DNA from: DASZHJ01 sp035263705
GTDB lineage: Bacteria; Pseudomonadota; Alphaproteobacteria; ATCC43930; CGMCC-115725
Length of the DNA: 14,904 nucleotides
Assembly (NCBI GenBank): GCA_035263705.1
Contig: DATFRA010000266.1
Coordinates: 1 to 14,904 of the forward strand
Direction of reading: 5' to 3'
Made by a program: the position numbers and the translations under genes. The first letter of the stretch is position 1; each line of letters starts with the position of its first letter. Below the pieces are notes generated by a model that was not told the DNA's origin, did not search any database, and saw only the letters and a list, made by a program, of their open reading frames with translations. Below, piece after piece: positions 1-6,921 of this stretch.

Positions 1-42
1 TCCGGCTGATCGTGACAGAAGTAACGGGCCATCGCGCAGAGT

Positions 43-915
43 CTACGGCGATCGCGCGACCGCTGTATTGGCGAAAATTGAACGCCGGGCGGCGGCTGCG
101 CGCGCGAATTGCCGGGGCGTGATGCCGTAGCACCGCTTGAAGTGTCGCGTGAGCGCGCTCTGGTCATAGAAGCCCGATGCCGCAGCCACATCGGCGATGG
201 GAAGGTCGCGCCGGAGGCCTCGGCAGGCCGCGCCGAGCCGGACCTGCGTCAGGTAGGCATGAGGCGTGAGCCCGGTCGTGCGGCGGAAGAGCCCGATGAG
301 CTGGAACGCCGTCACCCCCAGCGGCTCTGCAAGGTCGTGCAGTCGGAGATCGCGGGCGTATTGGGCGCGCATTTGATCGATCGCGGCGTGCAAGAGCACC
401 TTGTCCCGTGGCGCCGCCACGATGTGTCCGCCGCCGCTGCCGTGTCGCTGGAACAGCAGGCCGAAGGTTCCGACCAGGAGCTCGCGCTCGTGAAAGGCGT
501 CGCGACCGGCCCCCAGCGCGCGATGGAGCGAGAGAAATCCCTCGATGAGATCGCCGTCGCGGAACAGGTTCTCCGTGAAATAGGGCAGGCTCTCGATTCC
601 CAGCTCGGCCGCGAGCGTGTCGATTGCGGATTGCGCGAGGTAGAGCGAGCGGTAGCGCCAGAGTCGGCTCCGGCCCATCCAGCCCGCGTGCGGCTCGTCC
701 GGATTGAAGACGAAGAGCGCGGCACGATCGGCCTCTTCGACACGCCCGCGGCTCTTGATGATCGAGCCGCCCTGCTCGGTGACCGCCACGACGAAGGCTT
801 GGTGCGTGTGCGGCGGATACTCGTGCGTGGTGAAATCCGCGCGCATGAGGCTGAGGCCGCTGGTATGCCGATCCCACCAGTACTGCGTGGTGTTCCGGGG
901 ATCCACGCGCGCCAT
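43..915 (-). CDS. AraC-family transcriptional regulator
   Basis: A DNA-binding regulator of 290 residues, the usual length for AraC proteins with an N-terminal cupin-like sensing domain. The N-terminal part (about residues 20-100) carries the PHTH pattern at 35-38 and a NPDEPHAGW stretch typical of the AraC ligand-binding cupin. The C-terminal part (about 185-275) holds the two helix-turn-helix units; the second has the family signature with GFYDQSALTRHFKR at 248-261 followed by GITPRQFA. The ATG at 915 begins the conserved domain at a natural distance; its ribosome binding site is weak (AGGA about 13 bases upstream). It is divergent from the ABM-like gene starting at 1013, its most likely target. 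The ligand cannot be read from the sequence. A 16-bp inverted repeat lies both in its own 3' end and just upstream of its start. Family assignment is firm; the regulated process is inference. Confidence 0.93.
   Translation of the reverse strand: MARVDPRNTTQYWWDRHTSGLSLMRADFTTHEYPPHTHQAFVVAVTEQGGSIIKSRGRVEEADRAALFVFNPDEPHAGWMGRSRLWRYRSLYLAQSAIDTLAAELGIESLPYFTENLFRDGDLIEGFLSLHRALGAGRDAFHERELLVGTFGLLFQRHGSGGGHIVAAPRDKVLLHAAIDQMRAQYARDLRLHDLAEPLGVTAFQLIGLFRRTTGLTPHAYLTQVRLGAACRGLRRDLPIADVAAASGFYDQSALTRHFKRCYGITPRQFARAAAARRSIFANTAVARSP
65..80. repeat. Inverted repeat copy 1, inside the 3' end of the AraC gene
   Basis: GTATTGGCGAAAATTG occurs here, and its exact reverse complement lies at 942-957, 862 bases away on the other side of the gene. 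Flanking bases do not match, so identity stops at 16 bp. In the gene it encodes the IFANT segment near the C-terminus of the regulator. It could be a distal operator or chance. Confidence 0.6.
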
Positions 916-941
916 CTTTCAAGTGTTCCTGCCGACGCTCG

Positions 942-957
942 CAATTTTCGCCAATAC
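942..957. repeat. Inverted repeat copy 2, in the AraC/ABM divergent region; candidate AraC operator
   Basis: CAATTTTCGCCAATAC is the perfect reverse complement of 65-80. It lies 27-42 bases upstream of the AraC start codon and 56-71 bases upstream of the divergent ABM-like gene, where an autoregulating AraC protein would be expected to bind. It is AT-richer than its surroundings. Its role as an operator is inference; the repeat itself is directly visible. Confidence 0.55.
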
Positions 958-1012
958 CCCCCGGCGCATCATAGCGATCCTAAGCTCAAGCCGAAATCCG
1001 GGAGGCCCTCAC

Positions 1013-1369
1013 ATGATCGCTCGACTCTGGCGCGGCGTCGCGACCGCCGGGAACGCCGACACCTATCAGCGCCACGCCACCAACACGGTGTTTCCCGCGC
1101 TGCGTTGCATTCCCGGGCATCGCGGCGCTTATCTCCTGAAGCGAACCGCGGGCGGGCGCACCGAGTTCCTGGCGCTCACCCTCTGGGACAACATGGACGC
1201 GATCCGCGCTTTCGCGGGCGACAACCCCGACACCGCCGTGGTCGAGCCCGAGGCGAGGGCGGTGCTCGCCGAATTCGACGACTTCGCCCGGCACTACGAG
1301 GTGGCGTCGGGCGAGGTCAGTGCCCCGTCTTCTGTCGCGCCCGCTCGCGCTCGAACTCGCGGAGCTTGA
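1013..1369 (+). CDS. ABM-fold (antibiotic biosynthesis monooxygenase-like) small protein
   Basis: A 118-residue protein resembling the dimeric alpha/beta-barrel ABM family, many members of which are cofactor-free monooxygenases or of unknown function. Visible features are the MIARLWRG start, the PGHRGAYLLKR strand region at about 34-44, FLALTLWDNMDAIRAFAGD at 52-70, and the HYEV ending at 94-97 where such proteins normally stop. About 21 further residues, rich in Ala, Ser and Arg, extend beyond HYEV. The ATG at 1013 is chosen because GGAGG sits seven bases upstream and the domain begins there; the frame stays open further upstream, but that stretch overlaps the regulator gene. The gene is divergent from the AraC regulator and probably controlled by it. 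Its 3' end overlaps the convergent CoA ligase gene by 53 bases. The fold is likely; the substrate is unknown. Confidence 0.82.
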   Translation: MIARLWRGVATAGNADTYQRHATNTVFPALRCIPGHRGAYLLKRTAGGRTEFLALTLWDNMDAIRAFAGDNPDTAVVEPEARAVLAEFDDFARHYEVASGEVSAPSSVAPARARTRGA

Positions 1370-2990
1370 AGCGCTGGACCTTGCCGGTTTCCGTTCGCGG
1401 CAGGTCCGGGACGAACTCGATCGAGCGCGGATACTTATAGGGCGCGATCTCCGCCTTGGCGAAGTTCTGGATGTCCTCGACGAGGGCGTCGCTCGCAACC
1501 GAGCCTGGCCGCAGCACGACGAAGGCCTTGACGATCTCGCCGCGGCCCGTATCGGGCGAGCCCACCACGGCGCACTCCAGGACCTTCGGGTGATCGAGGA
1601 GCGCCGCCTCCACCTCGGGCCCCGAGATGTTGTAGCCGGCGCTGATGATCATGTCGTCCGTCCGCGCTTGGTACCAGTAGTAGCCGTCGGGGTCCCGCCG
1701 GTAGGCGTCGCCCGTGAGGTTCCAGCCATTCCTCACGTATTTCTGCTGCTGCTCGAGGTTGTCGAGATAGCGGCAGCCCGTGGGCCCGCGGACCGCGAGG
1801 CGCCCGACGGTATCGGGTGGCACCGGATCACCATTGTCGTCCACGACCTCGGCGCGGTAGCCCGGTACGGGCTTGCCAGTGGCGCCGGGCCGAATCTCGT
1901 CCCGCGCCGCCGAGATGAAGATGTGCAGCAGCTCTGTCGAGCCGATGCCGTCGATGATGCGGATGCCGGTCGCGCGCCGAAAGGCCTCGAAGACCGGCGG
2001 CGGCAGCGTCTCGCCAGCAGAGACGCACTCACGCAAGCTCTTGAGATCGTGCTGGCCTGCCTTGTCGGCCATGGTGCGGTAGGCCGTGGGAGCCGTGAAC
2101 AAGACTGTCGCGCGATGACGCGCGACCGTCTCCAGGAGGGCGTCGGGGCTCGGCTTCTCCAGCAGGAAGGTCGAGGCGCCGACCCGCATCGGGAACAGCA
2201 CCAGGCCGCCGAGGCCGAAGGTAAAGGCGAGGGGCGGGCTGCCCAGGAAGATGTCGTCCACGCGCGGCTTCAGCACATAAGGCGGGAAGGTGTCGCAGAC
2301 CGCGAGGACATCGCGGTGGAAATGCATGGTCCCCTTGGCGACGCCGGTGGTCCCGGAGGTGAACGCGATCAGGGCGACGTCATCGTGGGACGTCACCACA
2401 TTCTCGAAGCTCGCGGGTTGCAGCCGCATGCGCGCCTCGAGGCCGTCCGCTGCATCGGTGTTGAAGTACATCGTCCGAATTTGGCCTTTATGGTGCTCTA
2501 CTGTATTATCAAGCTCAGTTCTTAATGTGCTGTCACATATTGAGAATCTAGCATATGCTTTGCTCATAATCTGGTTTAATTCTCGGACTCTGAGCAAAGG
2601 CATCGTGGCGACCGCGATGCCGCCTGCCTTGAGCACCGCGAACCAGCTGGCGACGAGCATTGGCGTGTTGGCGGCGCGAAGCAGCACCCGATTCCCCGGC
2701 ACCAAGCCGAGGTCGCGAACAAGCACGTTGGCGATCCGGTTCGCCTTCTCCAGTAGATCACCGTAGGTCCATGCGGCCTGGTTGGTGCGCAGGCACGCAC
2801 GGTCGCGATGGCCGTTCTCCACCATGCGGTCCAGGAGCTCGACGGCGGCATTGAGGCGCCGGGGATAGTCGAGCTCGGGCACGGTGCCGTACTCCATTAC
2901 CGGCCAGAGCTCGCGCGGCGGCAGGTGATCGCGGGCGAAAGTGTCGAGGTGGCCGCTCGGGTCGAGCGGGCCGCTAGGATCAATCGGCAT
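1317..2990 (-). CDS. Benzoate/2-aminobenzoate-type acyl-CoA ligase (AMP-forming)
   Basis: An adenylate-forming ligase of 557 residues that activates a carboxylic acid to its CoA thioester with ATP. The core motifs are all present: P-loop TSGTTGVAKG at 211-220, A5 motif GSTEL at 350-354, TGD at 426-428, hinge region TDDMIISAGYN at 444-454, and the catalytic lysine K537 in TETGKVQR. The segments GTMHFHRDVLAVCDTFPPYVL and SPPLAFTFGLGGL resemble the benzoate-CoA and 2-aminobenzoate-CoA ligase subfamily. It is the last gene of the operon; its ATG lies inside the end of the flavoenzyme gene (11-base overlap). Two oddities stand out: a tandem DPSGPL/DPSGHL repeat at residues 4-15 and an in-frame AT-rich patch around residues 135-176. 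An aromatic or alicyclic acid substrate is the best guess; which one is inference. Confidence 0.9.
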   Translation of the reverse strand: MPIDPSGPLDPSGHLDTFARDHLPPRELWPVMEYGTVPELDYPRRLNAAVELLDRMVENGHRDRACLRTNQAAWTYGDLLEKANRIANVLVRDLGLVPGNRVLLRAANTPMLVASWFAVLKAGGIAVATMPLLRVRELNQIMSKAYARFSICDSTLRTELDNTVEHHKGQIRTMYFNTDAADGLEARMRLQPASFENVVTSHDDVALIAFTSGTTGVAKGTMHFHRDVLAVCDTFPPYVLKPRVDDIFLGSPPLAFTFGLGGLVLFPMRVGASTFLLEKPSPDALLETVARHRATVLFTAPTAYRTMADKAGQHDLKSLRECVSAGETLPPPVFEAFRRATGIRIIDGIGSTELLHIFISAARDEIRPGATGKPVPGYRAEVVDDNGDPVPPDTVGRLAVRGPTGCRYLDNLEQQQKYVRNGWNLTGDAYRRDPDGYYWYQARTDDMIISAGYNISGPEVEAALLDHPKVLECAVVGSPDTGRGEIVKAFVVLRPGSVASDALVEDIQNFAKAEIAPYKYPRSIEFVPDLPRTETGKVQRFKLREFERERARQKTGH

Positions 2991-4443
2991 GGGTCGCTTG
3001 CGGGGTGCGGGTGGGGGCCGCCTCCGGCATCGGCATCTCGACGGTCACGCTGTTGGAGGGCGGACTGTGCCGGCCGGAACTGTCGTAGGCCATGATGTGA
3101 TAGGTGTAGCGAAGGCCGCCGAGGACGTTGCGGTCGAGGAAGCGGGCGCCTTTCACGGCTTCGATCACGCTGGCCTCGCCGTTGTCCTCGGCCCGGTGGA
3201 CGTCGTAGCCGGCGATGCCGGTGCCAACCGCGGGCCGCCAGGAGAGCCGCACCTGGCCCGTTTCGAGGGTGGCGGAGAGCGCATCATCCGCGCCCCAAGC
3301 AGGCCCGACGCCAGCGCGATCCTCCGCCGGCGCTTGGATCGCACCCTTGGGCCAGAGGAAACACGAGACCAGACGGAAATTCTCGTCGAGCTGCTTGCAG
3401 ACGTTGCAGTAGATGCAGCGGATGATCTTTTCCGGCCGGCCCTCTTCGACCTTGCGCACCCAGTCGGGATCCGACAGGAGCTGGCGCGCCATGCCGATCA
3501 GGTCGGCCCTGCCATCCTGCAAGAGACGCTCGGCTTCGTCGGGGTCGCTGATCTTGCCGACGGAAACCACGGGCGTCGCGTAGCCCTTGGCATTGATGTA
3601 GTGCTTGATCTCCGCGGCGTGGCCGGCATGCGGTAGCGACGGATACCAGTCGCCAGGCATGCAGCGGTCGCCGGAGTAGCCGGTGTAGGGGTAGAGCGGC
3701 TGTCCCGGCTTGTGGATGGCATCCTCGAATTTACCACCGATCGAGAGCGAGATGTAATCGACGCCGAGCTGCGCCATCCGAAGCGCGATCCGCTGTGCAT
3801 CCGGTAGCGCATAGCCGTCCTTAATGGCCTCCTCCGCTAGAAAGCGCACGCCCACCGGGAAATCCGCCCCGACCTTCTCGCGCACGCGCGCCATGACGCG
3901 GCCTAAGAGCCGCAGCCGCCCCTCGAGCGTGCGGCCGTCGTAGAGATCGCGCCGCGGATTGTGCCGCGACAGGAAAGACGAGAGCGTATAGGCGTGCGCG
4001 GAATGGAGCTCGACGCCGTCGTAACCGGCCTCGCGCGCACGGGCCGCGGCGGTCCCGAATTGCTCGATGATCGCGTCGATATCCTCGATGCTGAGGCTGT
4101 CGATCTTCTGACGCCAGCCCGAGCGCGCCACTTTCATGAAATGGATGATCTGCGGAAGGATCTTTGAGTCGGATGTGTCGTGCACGCGGCGCACGAGGTC
4201 GCGATGCCCGGAGATGAATTCGTCCCGCGAAAGCCGGAGCAGGGGGCCCGACTTGCTCTCGTGGATCGCGGTCGCCTCCACCACGATCAGGCCGACATGG
4301 CCTTCCGCATAGCGGACGTAGCGGTCGCGCACGGCCTGGTTGACGAAGCCGTCCTCTCCGGAGAGCCGCGTCACCATCGCCGGCACCAACACGCGGTTCG
4401 GCAGCGTGAGTCCGTTGATGGTAATGGGCTCGAGGAGCCTCAT
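2980..4443 (-). CDS. Old Yellow Enzyme-type NADH:flavin oxidoreductase with Fe-S motif and C-terminal FN3 domain
   Basis: 487 residues. Residues 1 to about 340 form an FMN-binding TIM barrel of the OYE/2,4-dienoyl-CoA reductase type: it opens with MRLLEPITINGLTLPNRV, has ELHSAHAYTLSSFLSR at 145-160, and ends with GKI and GMARQLLSDPDW. Next comes C343-x2-C346-x2-C349-x11-C361, the four-cysteine arrangement that holds a 4Fe-4S cluster in dienoyl-CoA reductases and trimethylamine dehydrogenase. Those relatives continue into an FAD/NAD(P)-binding domain; here about residues 386-469 instead look like a fibronectin type III domain (QVRLSWRPAVGTGIAGYDVHR, then YTYHIMAYDSSG). The start at 4443 overlaps the acyl-CoA dehydrogenase stop as ATGA; the frame is open further upstream, but that part lies in the other gene. 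In this operon it probably reduces a conjugated or dearomatised ring acyl-CoA. Reaction and electron source are inference. Confidence 0.9.
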   Translation of the reverse strand: MRLLEPITINGLTLPNRVLVPAMVTRLSGEDGFVNQAVRDRYVRYAEGHVGLIVVEATAIHESKSGPLLRLSRDEFISGHRDLVRRVHDTSDSKILPQIIHFMKVARSGWRQKIDSLSIEDIDAIIEQFGTAAARAREAGYDGVELHSAHAYTLSSFLSRHNPRRDLYDGRTLEGRLRLLGRVMARVREKVGADFPVGVRFLAEEAIKDGYALPDAQRIALRMAQLGVDYISLSIGGKFEDAIHKPGQPLYPYTGYSGDRCMPGDWYPSLPHAGHAAEIKHYINAKGYATPVVSVGKISDPDEAERLLQDGRADLIGMARQLLSDPDWVRKVEEGRPEKIIRCIYCNVCKQLDENFRLVSCFLWPKGAIQAPAEDRAGVGPAWGADDALSATLETGQVRLSWRPAVGTGIAGYDVHRAEDNGEASVIEAVKGARFLDRNVLGGLRYTYHIMAYDSSGRHSPPSNSVTVEMPMPEAAPTRTPQATHAD

Positions 4444-5621
4444 GCGTTCGCTCCTGGCGGTGCGAGCACCTGGCTCGCGATCACGAGTTTCTGGATCTCG
4501 CTGGTGCCCTCGTAGATGCGGAGCGCCCGGATCTCCCGATAGAGGCGCTCGACGGGAACGCCGCGGGTGACGCCGAGCCCGCCCCAGAGCTGCACCGCGC
4601 CGTCGATGATGCGCTGTGCCGCCTCGGTCGCGTAGAGCTTCGCCATGGCGGCCTCCCGCGTCACGCGCTCGGCGACACAATCCCGGGTCCAGGCGGCGCG
4701 GTAGATCAGTAGCGCCGCGGCATCGACCTCCGTCGCCATGTCTGCGAGCCGCATCTGCGTCGCCTGGAATGCGCCCAGCTTCTGGCCGAAAGCCTCGCGC
4801 GAGCCCGCCCGCGTAACCGCCTCGTCGAGCGCCCGGCGCGCGAAGCCGAGAGCGGCCGCGCCCACGGTCGAGCGGAAGACGTCGAGGGTCGAGAGCGCGA
4901 TCTTGAAGCCATCTCCGGGCCTGCCGATGAGGTGCGAGGCGGGCACGCGGCAGTTCTCGAAGGCGAGGGTGCCCAGCGGATGCGGTGCGATCACCTCGAT
5001 GCGCTCGGTGACGCGGAGGCCCTTGTTGTTCGCGTCCACGACGAAGGCCGAGAGGCCCTTGGCGCCCGGCGCCTCGCCGGTACGCGCGAACACCACGTAG
5101 TGGTCGGCGATCCCCGCGTTCGAAATCCAAGCCTTGCGGCCATCGAGGACGAAATGATTGCCGTCGCGGCGTGCGGTCATGCGGAGCCCCGCCACGTCCG
5201 AGCCGCCTTCCGGCTCCGAGAGCGCGAAAGCGCCGATCCGCCGGCCTTCGGCGACCTTCGGCAGATAGGCCGCTCTAAGCTCCGGCGTGCCGAACAGCGT
5301 GATCGGCCCGCTGCCGAGCCCCTGCATGGCGAAGGCGAAATCGGCGAGGCCCGAATGACGCGCAAGGATGTCGCGCGCAAGGCAGAGCGTGCGCACGTCG
5401 AGGCGATCGGCGGAGCCGCCGTAAGGAGCTGTGACGCACTGCTTGAGCCAGCCGGATTCGCCGAGGAGCCGCACGAGCAGGCGGCACGTGCCGTCGATGT
5501 CGCGCTCGTCCTCCTCGACGTGGGGGCTCACCACCTTCCGCGCCCACTCTTCGAGGCCCGCGGCGAGGTCGCGATGCCGCGGCTCGAAGAAAGGCCAGGC
5601 GAGGAAGCTGCGGTCGGCCAT
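4440..5621 (-). CDS. Acyl-CoA dehydrogenase
   Basis: A 393-residue FAD enzyme that oxidises an acyl-CoA to the 2,3-enoyl-CoA and passes electrons to electron-transfer flavoprotein; the length is normal for the family. The flavin-binding stretch AFALSEPEGGSD is at 131-142 and WISNAG at 165-170. QLWGGLGVTRG lies near 344-354, and the catalytic base is E371 in IYEGTSEIQ. The longer open frame would start at 5753, but the start at 5621 (MADRSFLAWPFFE) is preferred: it begins the conserved N-terminus and its ATG shares one base with the TGA of the preceding crotonase gene. It overlaps the next gene by four bases (ATGA). Its operon neighbours suggest a cyclic acyl-CoA substrate, but specificity cannot be read directly. 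Confidence 0.93.
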   Translation of the reverse strand: MADRSFLAWPFFEPRHRDLAAGLEEWARKVVSPHVEEDERDIDGTCRLLVRLLGESGWLKQCVTAPYGGSADRLDVRTLCLARDILARHSGLADFAFAMQGLGSGPITLFGTPELRAAYLPKVAEGRRIGAFALSEPEGGSDVAGLRMTARRDGNHFVLDGRKAWISNAGIADHYVVFARTGEAPGAKGLSAFVVDANNKGLRVTERIEVIAPHPLGTLAFENCRVPASHLIGRPGDGFKIALSTLDVFRSTVGAAALGFARRALDEAVTRAGSREAFGQKLGAFQATQMRLADMATEVDAAALLIYRAAWTRDCVAERVTREAAMAKLYATEAAQRIIDGAVQLWGGLGVTRGVPVERLYREIRALRIYEGTSEIQKLVIASQVLAPPGANA

Positions 5622-6430
5622 CAGTTCCCCTCGAACACCGGCTTGCGCTTCTCGATGAACGCTTCGTAGGCGCGGCGGAAATCTCGCGTCTGCATTGCGA
5701 TTGCCTGAGCCTGGGCCTCGACCTCGATCGCCTGCTCGACGCCCATGTCCCACTCCTCGTGCATCATCCGCTTGGTGAGCGCATGGGCGAAGCTGGGGCC
5801 GCTCGCCAGGCTATGCGCCATCTCGGTAGCGGCGCGCAGCACGGCCTCGGGCTCGCAGAGGCGATTGAAGAAGCCCCAGCGTTCCGCCTCCTCGCCGCCG
5901 ATGGAGCGGCCGGTGTAGAGCAGTTCCGCCGCGCGGCCCTGACCCACGATCCTCGGCAGGATCGCGCAGGCACCCATGTCGCAACCCGCGAGCCCCACGC
6001 GCACGAACAGGAACGCGACCTTGCTGCGCGCCGTGCCGAAGCGCAGGTCGGAGGCCATCGCGAGGATCGCGCCCGCGCCCGCGCAGACCCCGTCGATCGC
6101 GGCGACGACCGGTTGCGGGCAGAGCCGCATTGCCTTCACGACGTCGCCGGTCATACGCGTGAACGTGAGGAGCCCGCTCATGTCCCTCTTGGTGAGCGGG
6201 CCGATGATGTCGTGCACGTCGCCGCCGGAGGAGAAATTCCCGGCTGTGCCGGTGAGCACCACGGCCTTCACGTCGTCCGCTCGTGTCAACGCACGGAAGA
6301 GATCGCGCAGCTCGGCATAGCTCTCGAAGGTGAGGGGGTTCTTGCGCTCGGGCCGGTCGATGGTGATGGTGCCGACCTTGCCCTCGACACTCCAGCGGAC
6401 ATGCGCGGTCTTGATGTCGTGGCCGTTCAT
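5621..6430 (-). CDS. Crotonase-fold enzyme (enoyl-CoA hydratase/isomerase family)
   Basis: 269 residues, normal for the crotonase superfamily. The two oxyanion-hole segments that bind the thioester carbonyl are visible: NFSSGGD at 65-71 and CAGAGAI at 116-122. The positions of the two catalytic glutamates of classical enoyl-CoA hydratase are I122 and V143 by ungapped alignment to rat mitochondrial hydratase from memory, so simple hydration is not assured. D151 in AGCDMGACAILPRIVG sits eight residues before RIVG, the spacing recalled for nucleophilic Asp145 of 4-chlorobenzoyl-CoA dehalogenase. The protein resembles hydratase-like members of aryl-CoA (2-aminobenzoyl-CoA-type) clusters. It starts at 6430 with an ATGA overlap with the MarR gene and ends one base into the dehydrogenase start. 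The fold is certain; the reaction (hydration, isomerisation or ring hydrolysis) is open. Confidence 0.9.
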   Translation of the reverse strand: MNGHDIKTAHVRWSVEGKVGTITIDRPERKNPLTFESYAELRDLFRALTRADDVKAVVLTGTAGNFSSGGDVHDIIGPLTKRDMSGLLTFTRMTGDVVKAMRLCPQPVVAAIDGVCAGAGAILAMASDLRFGTARSKVAFLFVRVGLAGCDMGACAILPRIVGQGRAAELLYTGRSIGGEEAERWGFFNRLCEPEAVLRAATEMAHSLASGPSFAHALTKRMMHEEWDMGVEQAIEVEAQAQAIAMQTRDFRRAYEAFIEKRKPVFEGN

Positions 6431-6921
6431 TTCTGCGCTCCCGCTGCGGCGAGCGATTGCTTGAGCCTACCGAGCAGCTCCAAGAGATGCGCCATCTCGG
6501 CGCGGGTGAGCCCCGTCATGAGGCGGTCGATCCACCGCTCGTGCACGGGCGTCATGGTGTCGAAGAACTGCGTGCCGGCGCCCGTGAGGCGGATGCGGAG
6601 ACTGCGGCGGTCATCGGGCTCCGGCGCGCGGCTCACCAGGCCTTCGCGGACGAGCGCGTCAGTCAGCCCCGTGACATTGCCGTTAGTCACCATGAGGCGC
6701 GAGGAGAGCTCGCCCATGGTGAGGCCTTGGGGCGCCCGATCGAGCTGCGAGAGCAGATCGAAGCGCGCGATGGTGGTGTCGAAGTGCTCGCGGAGGCTCT
6801 GGCGCACCTCGCGCTCGATCAGCGTGGTGCAGGTGAGGAGCCTGAGCCAGACCTTGAGCTCGAGCTTGGTGTCGGTCGCGAGCGCGCTCTCGCGGTCGGG
6901 CAGGGGAGCGGCGTCGTTCAC
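6427..6921 (-). CDS. MarR-family transcriptional regulator
   Basis: A 164-residue winged-helix regulator. The DNA-binding domain spans about residues 60-115: GLTMGELSSRLMVTNGNVTGLTDALVREGLV encodes the helix-turn-helix, and EPDDRRSLRIRLT encodes the wing with the conserved DDRR at 103-106. The GTG at 6921 is chosen because its GTGA overlaps the TGA of the SDR gene and a strong GGGAGGTGAT ribosome binding site lies upstream; the longer open frame to 7233 lies inside the SDR gene. It is the second gene of a six-gene operon and probably represses it through the near-palindrome at 7728-7745. MarR proteins of aromatic-acid operons commonly respond to a pathway CoA thioester (BadR of Rhodopseudomonas palustris is a known example); that ligand type is inferred here. 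Confidence 0.92.
   Translation of the reverse strand: MNDAAPLPDRESALATDTKLELKVWLRLLTCTTLIEREVRQSLREHFDTTIARFDLLSQLDRAPQGLTMGELSSRLMVTNGNVTGLTDALVREGLVSRAPEPDDRRSLRIRLTGAGTQFFDTMTPVHERWIDRLMTGLTRAEMAHLLELLGRLKQSLAAAGAQK

Noticed and set aside
1..32. Possible start of a minus-strand gene (ATG at 32, reading MARYFCHDQP) ten bases after the AraC stop
   Set aside because: Only ten codons are in the window and there is no clear ribosome binding site, so coding cannot be supported.
109..1440. Long plus-strand open frame (443 codons) opposite the AraC gene
   Set aside because: It is antisense to a well-supported gene, has Arg/Ala/Glu-rich composition typical of GC-rich shadow frames, and shows no conserved motif.
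2946..2981. Tandem DPSGPL/DPSGHL hexapeptide repeat at the ligase N-terminus as evidence of a wrong start codon or a regulatory repeat
   Set aside because: Two short, diverged copies are too little evidence; simple slippage in a flexible N-terminus explains it.
4444..5130. N-terminal extension of the flavoenzyme frame
   Set aside because: It lies wholly inside the acyl-CoA dehydrogenase gene and has low-complexity Arg/Gly composition; the ATGA overlap start at 4443 fits the conserved N-terminus.
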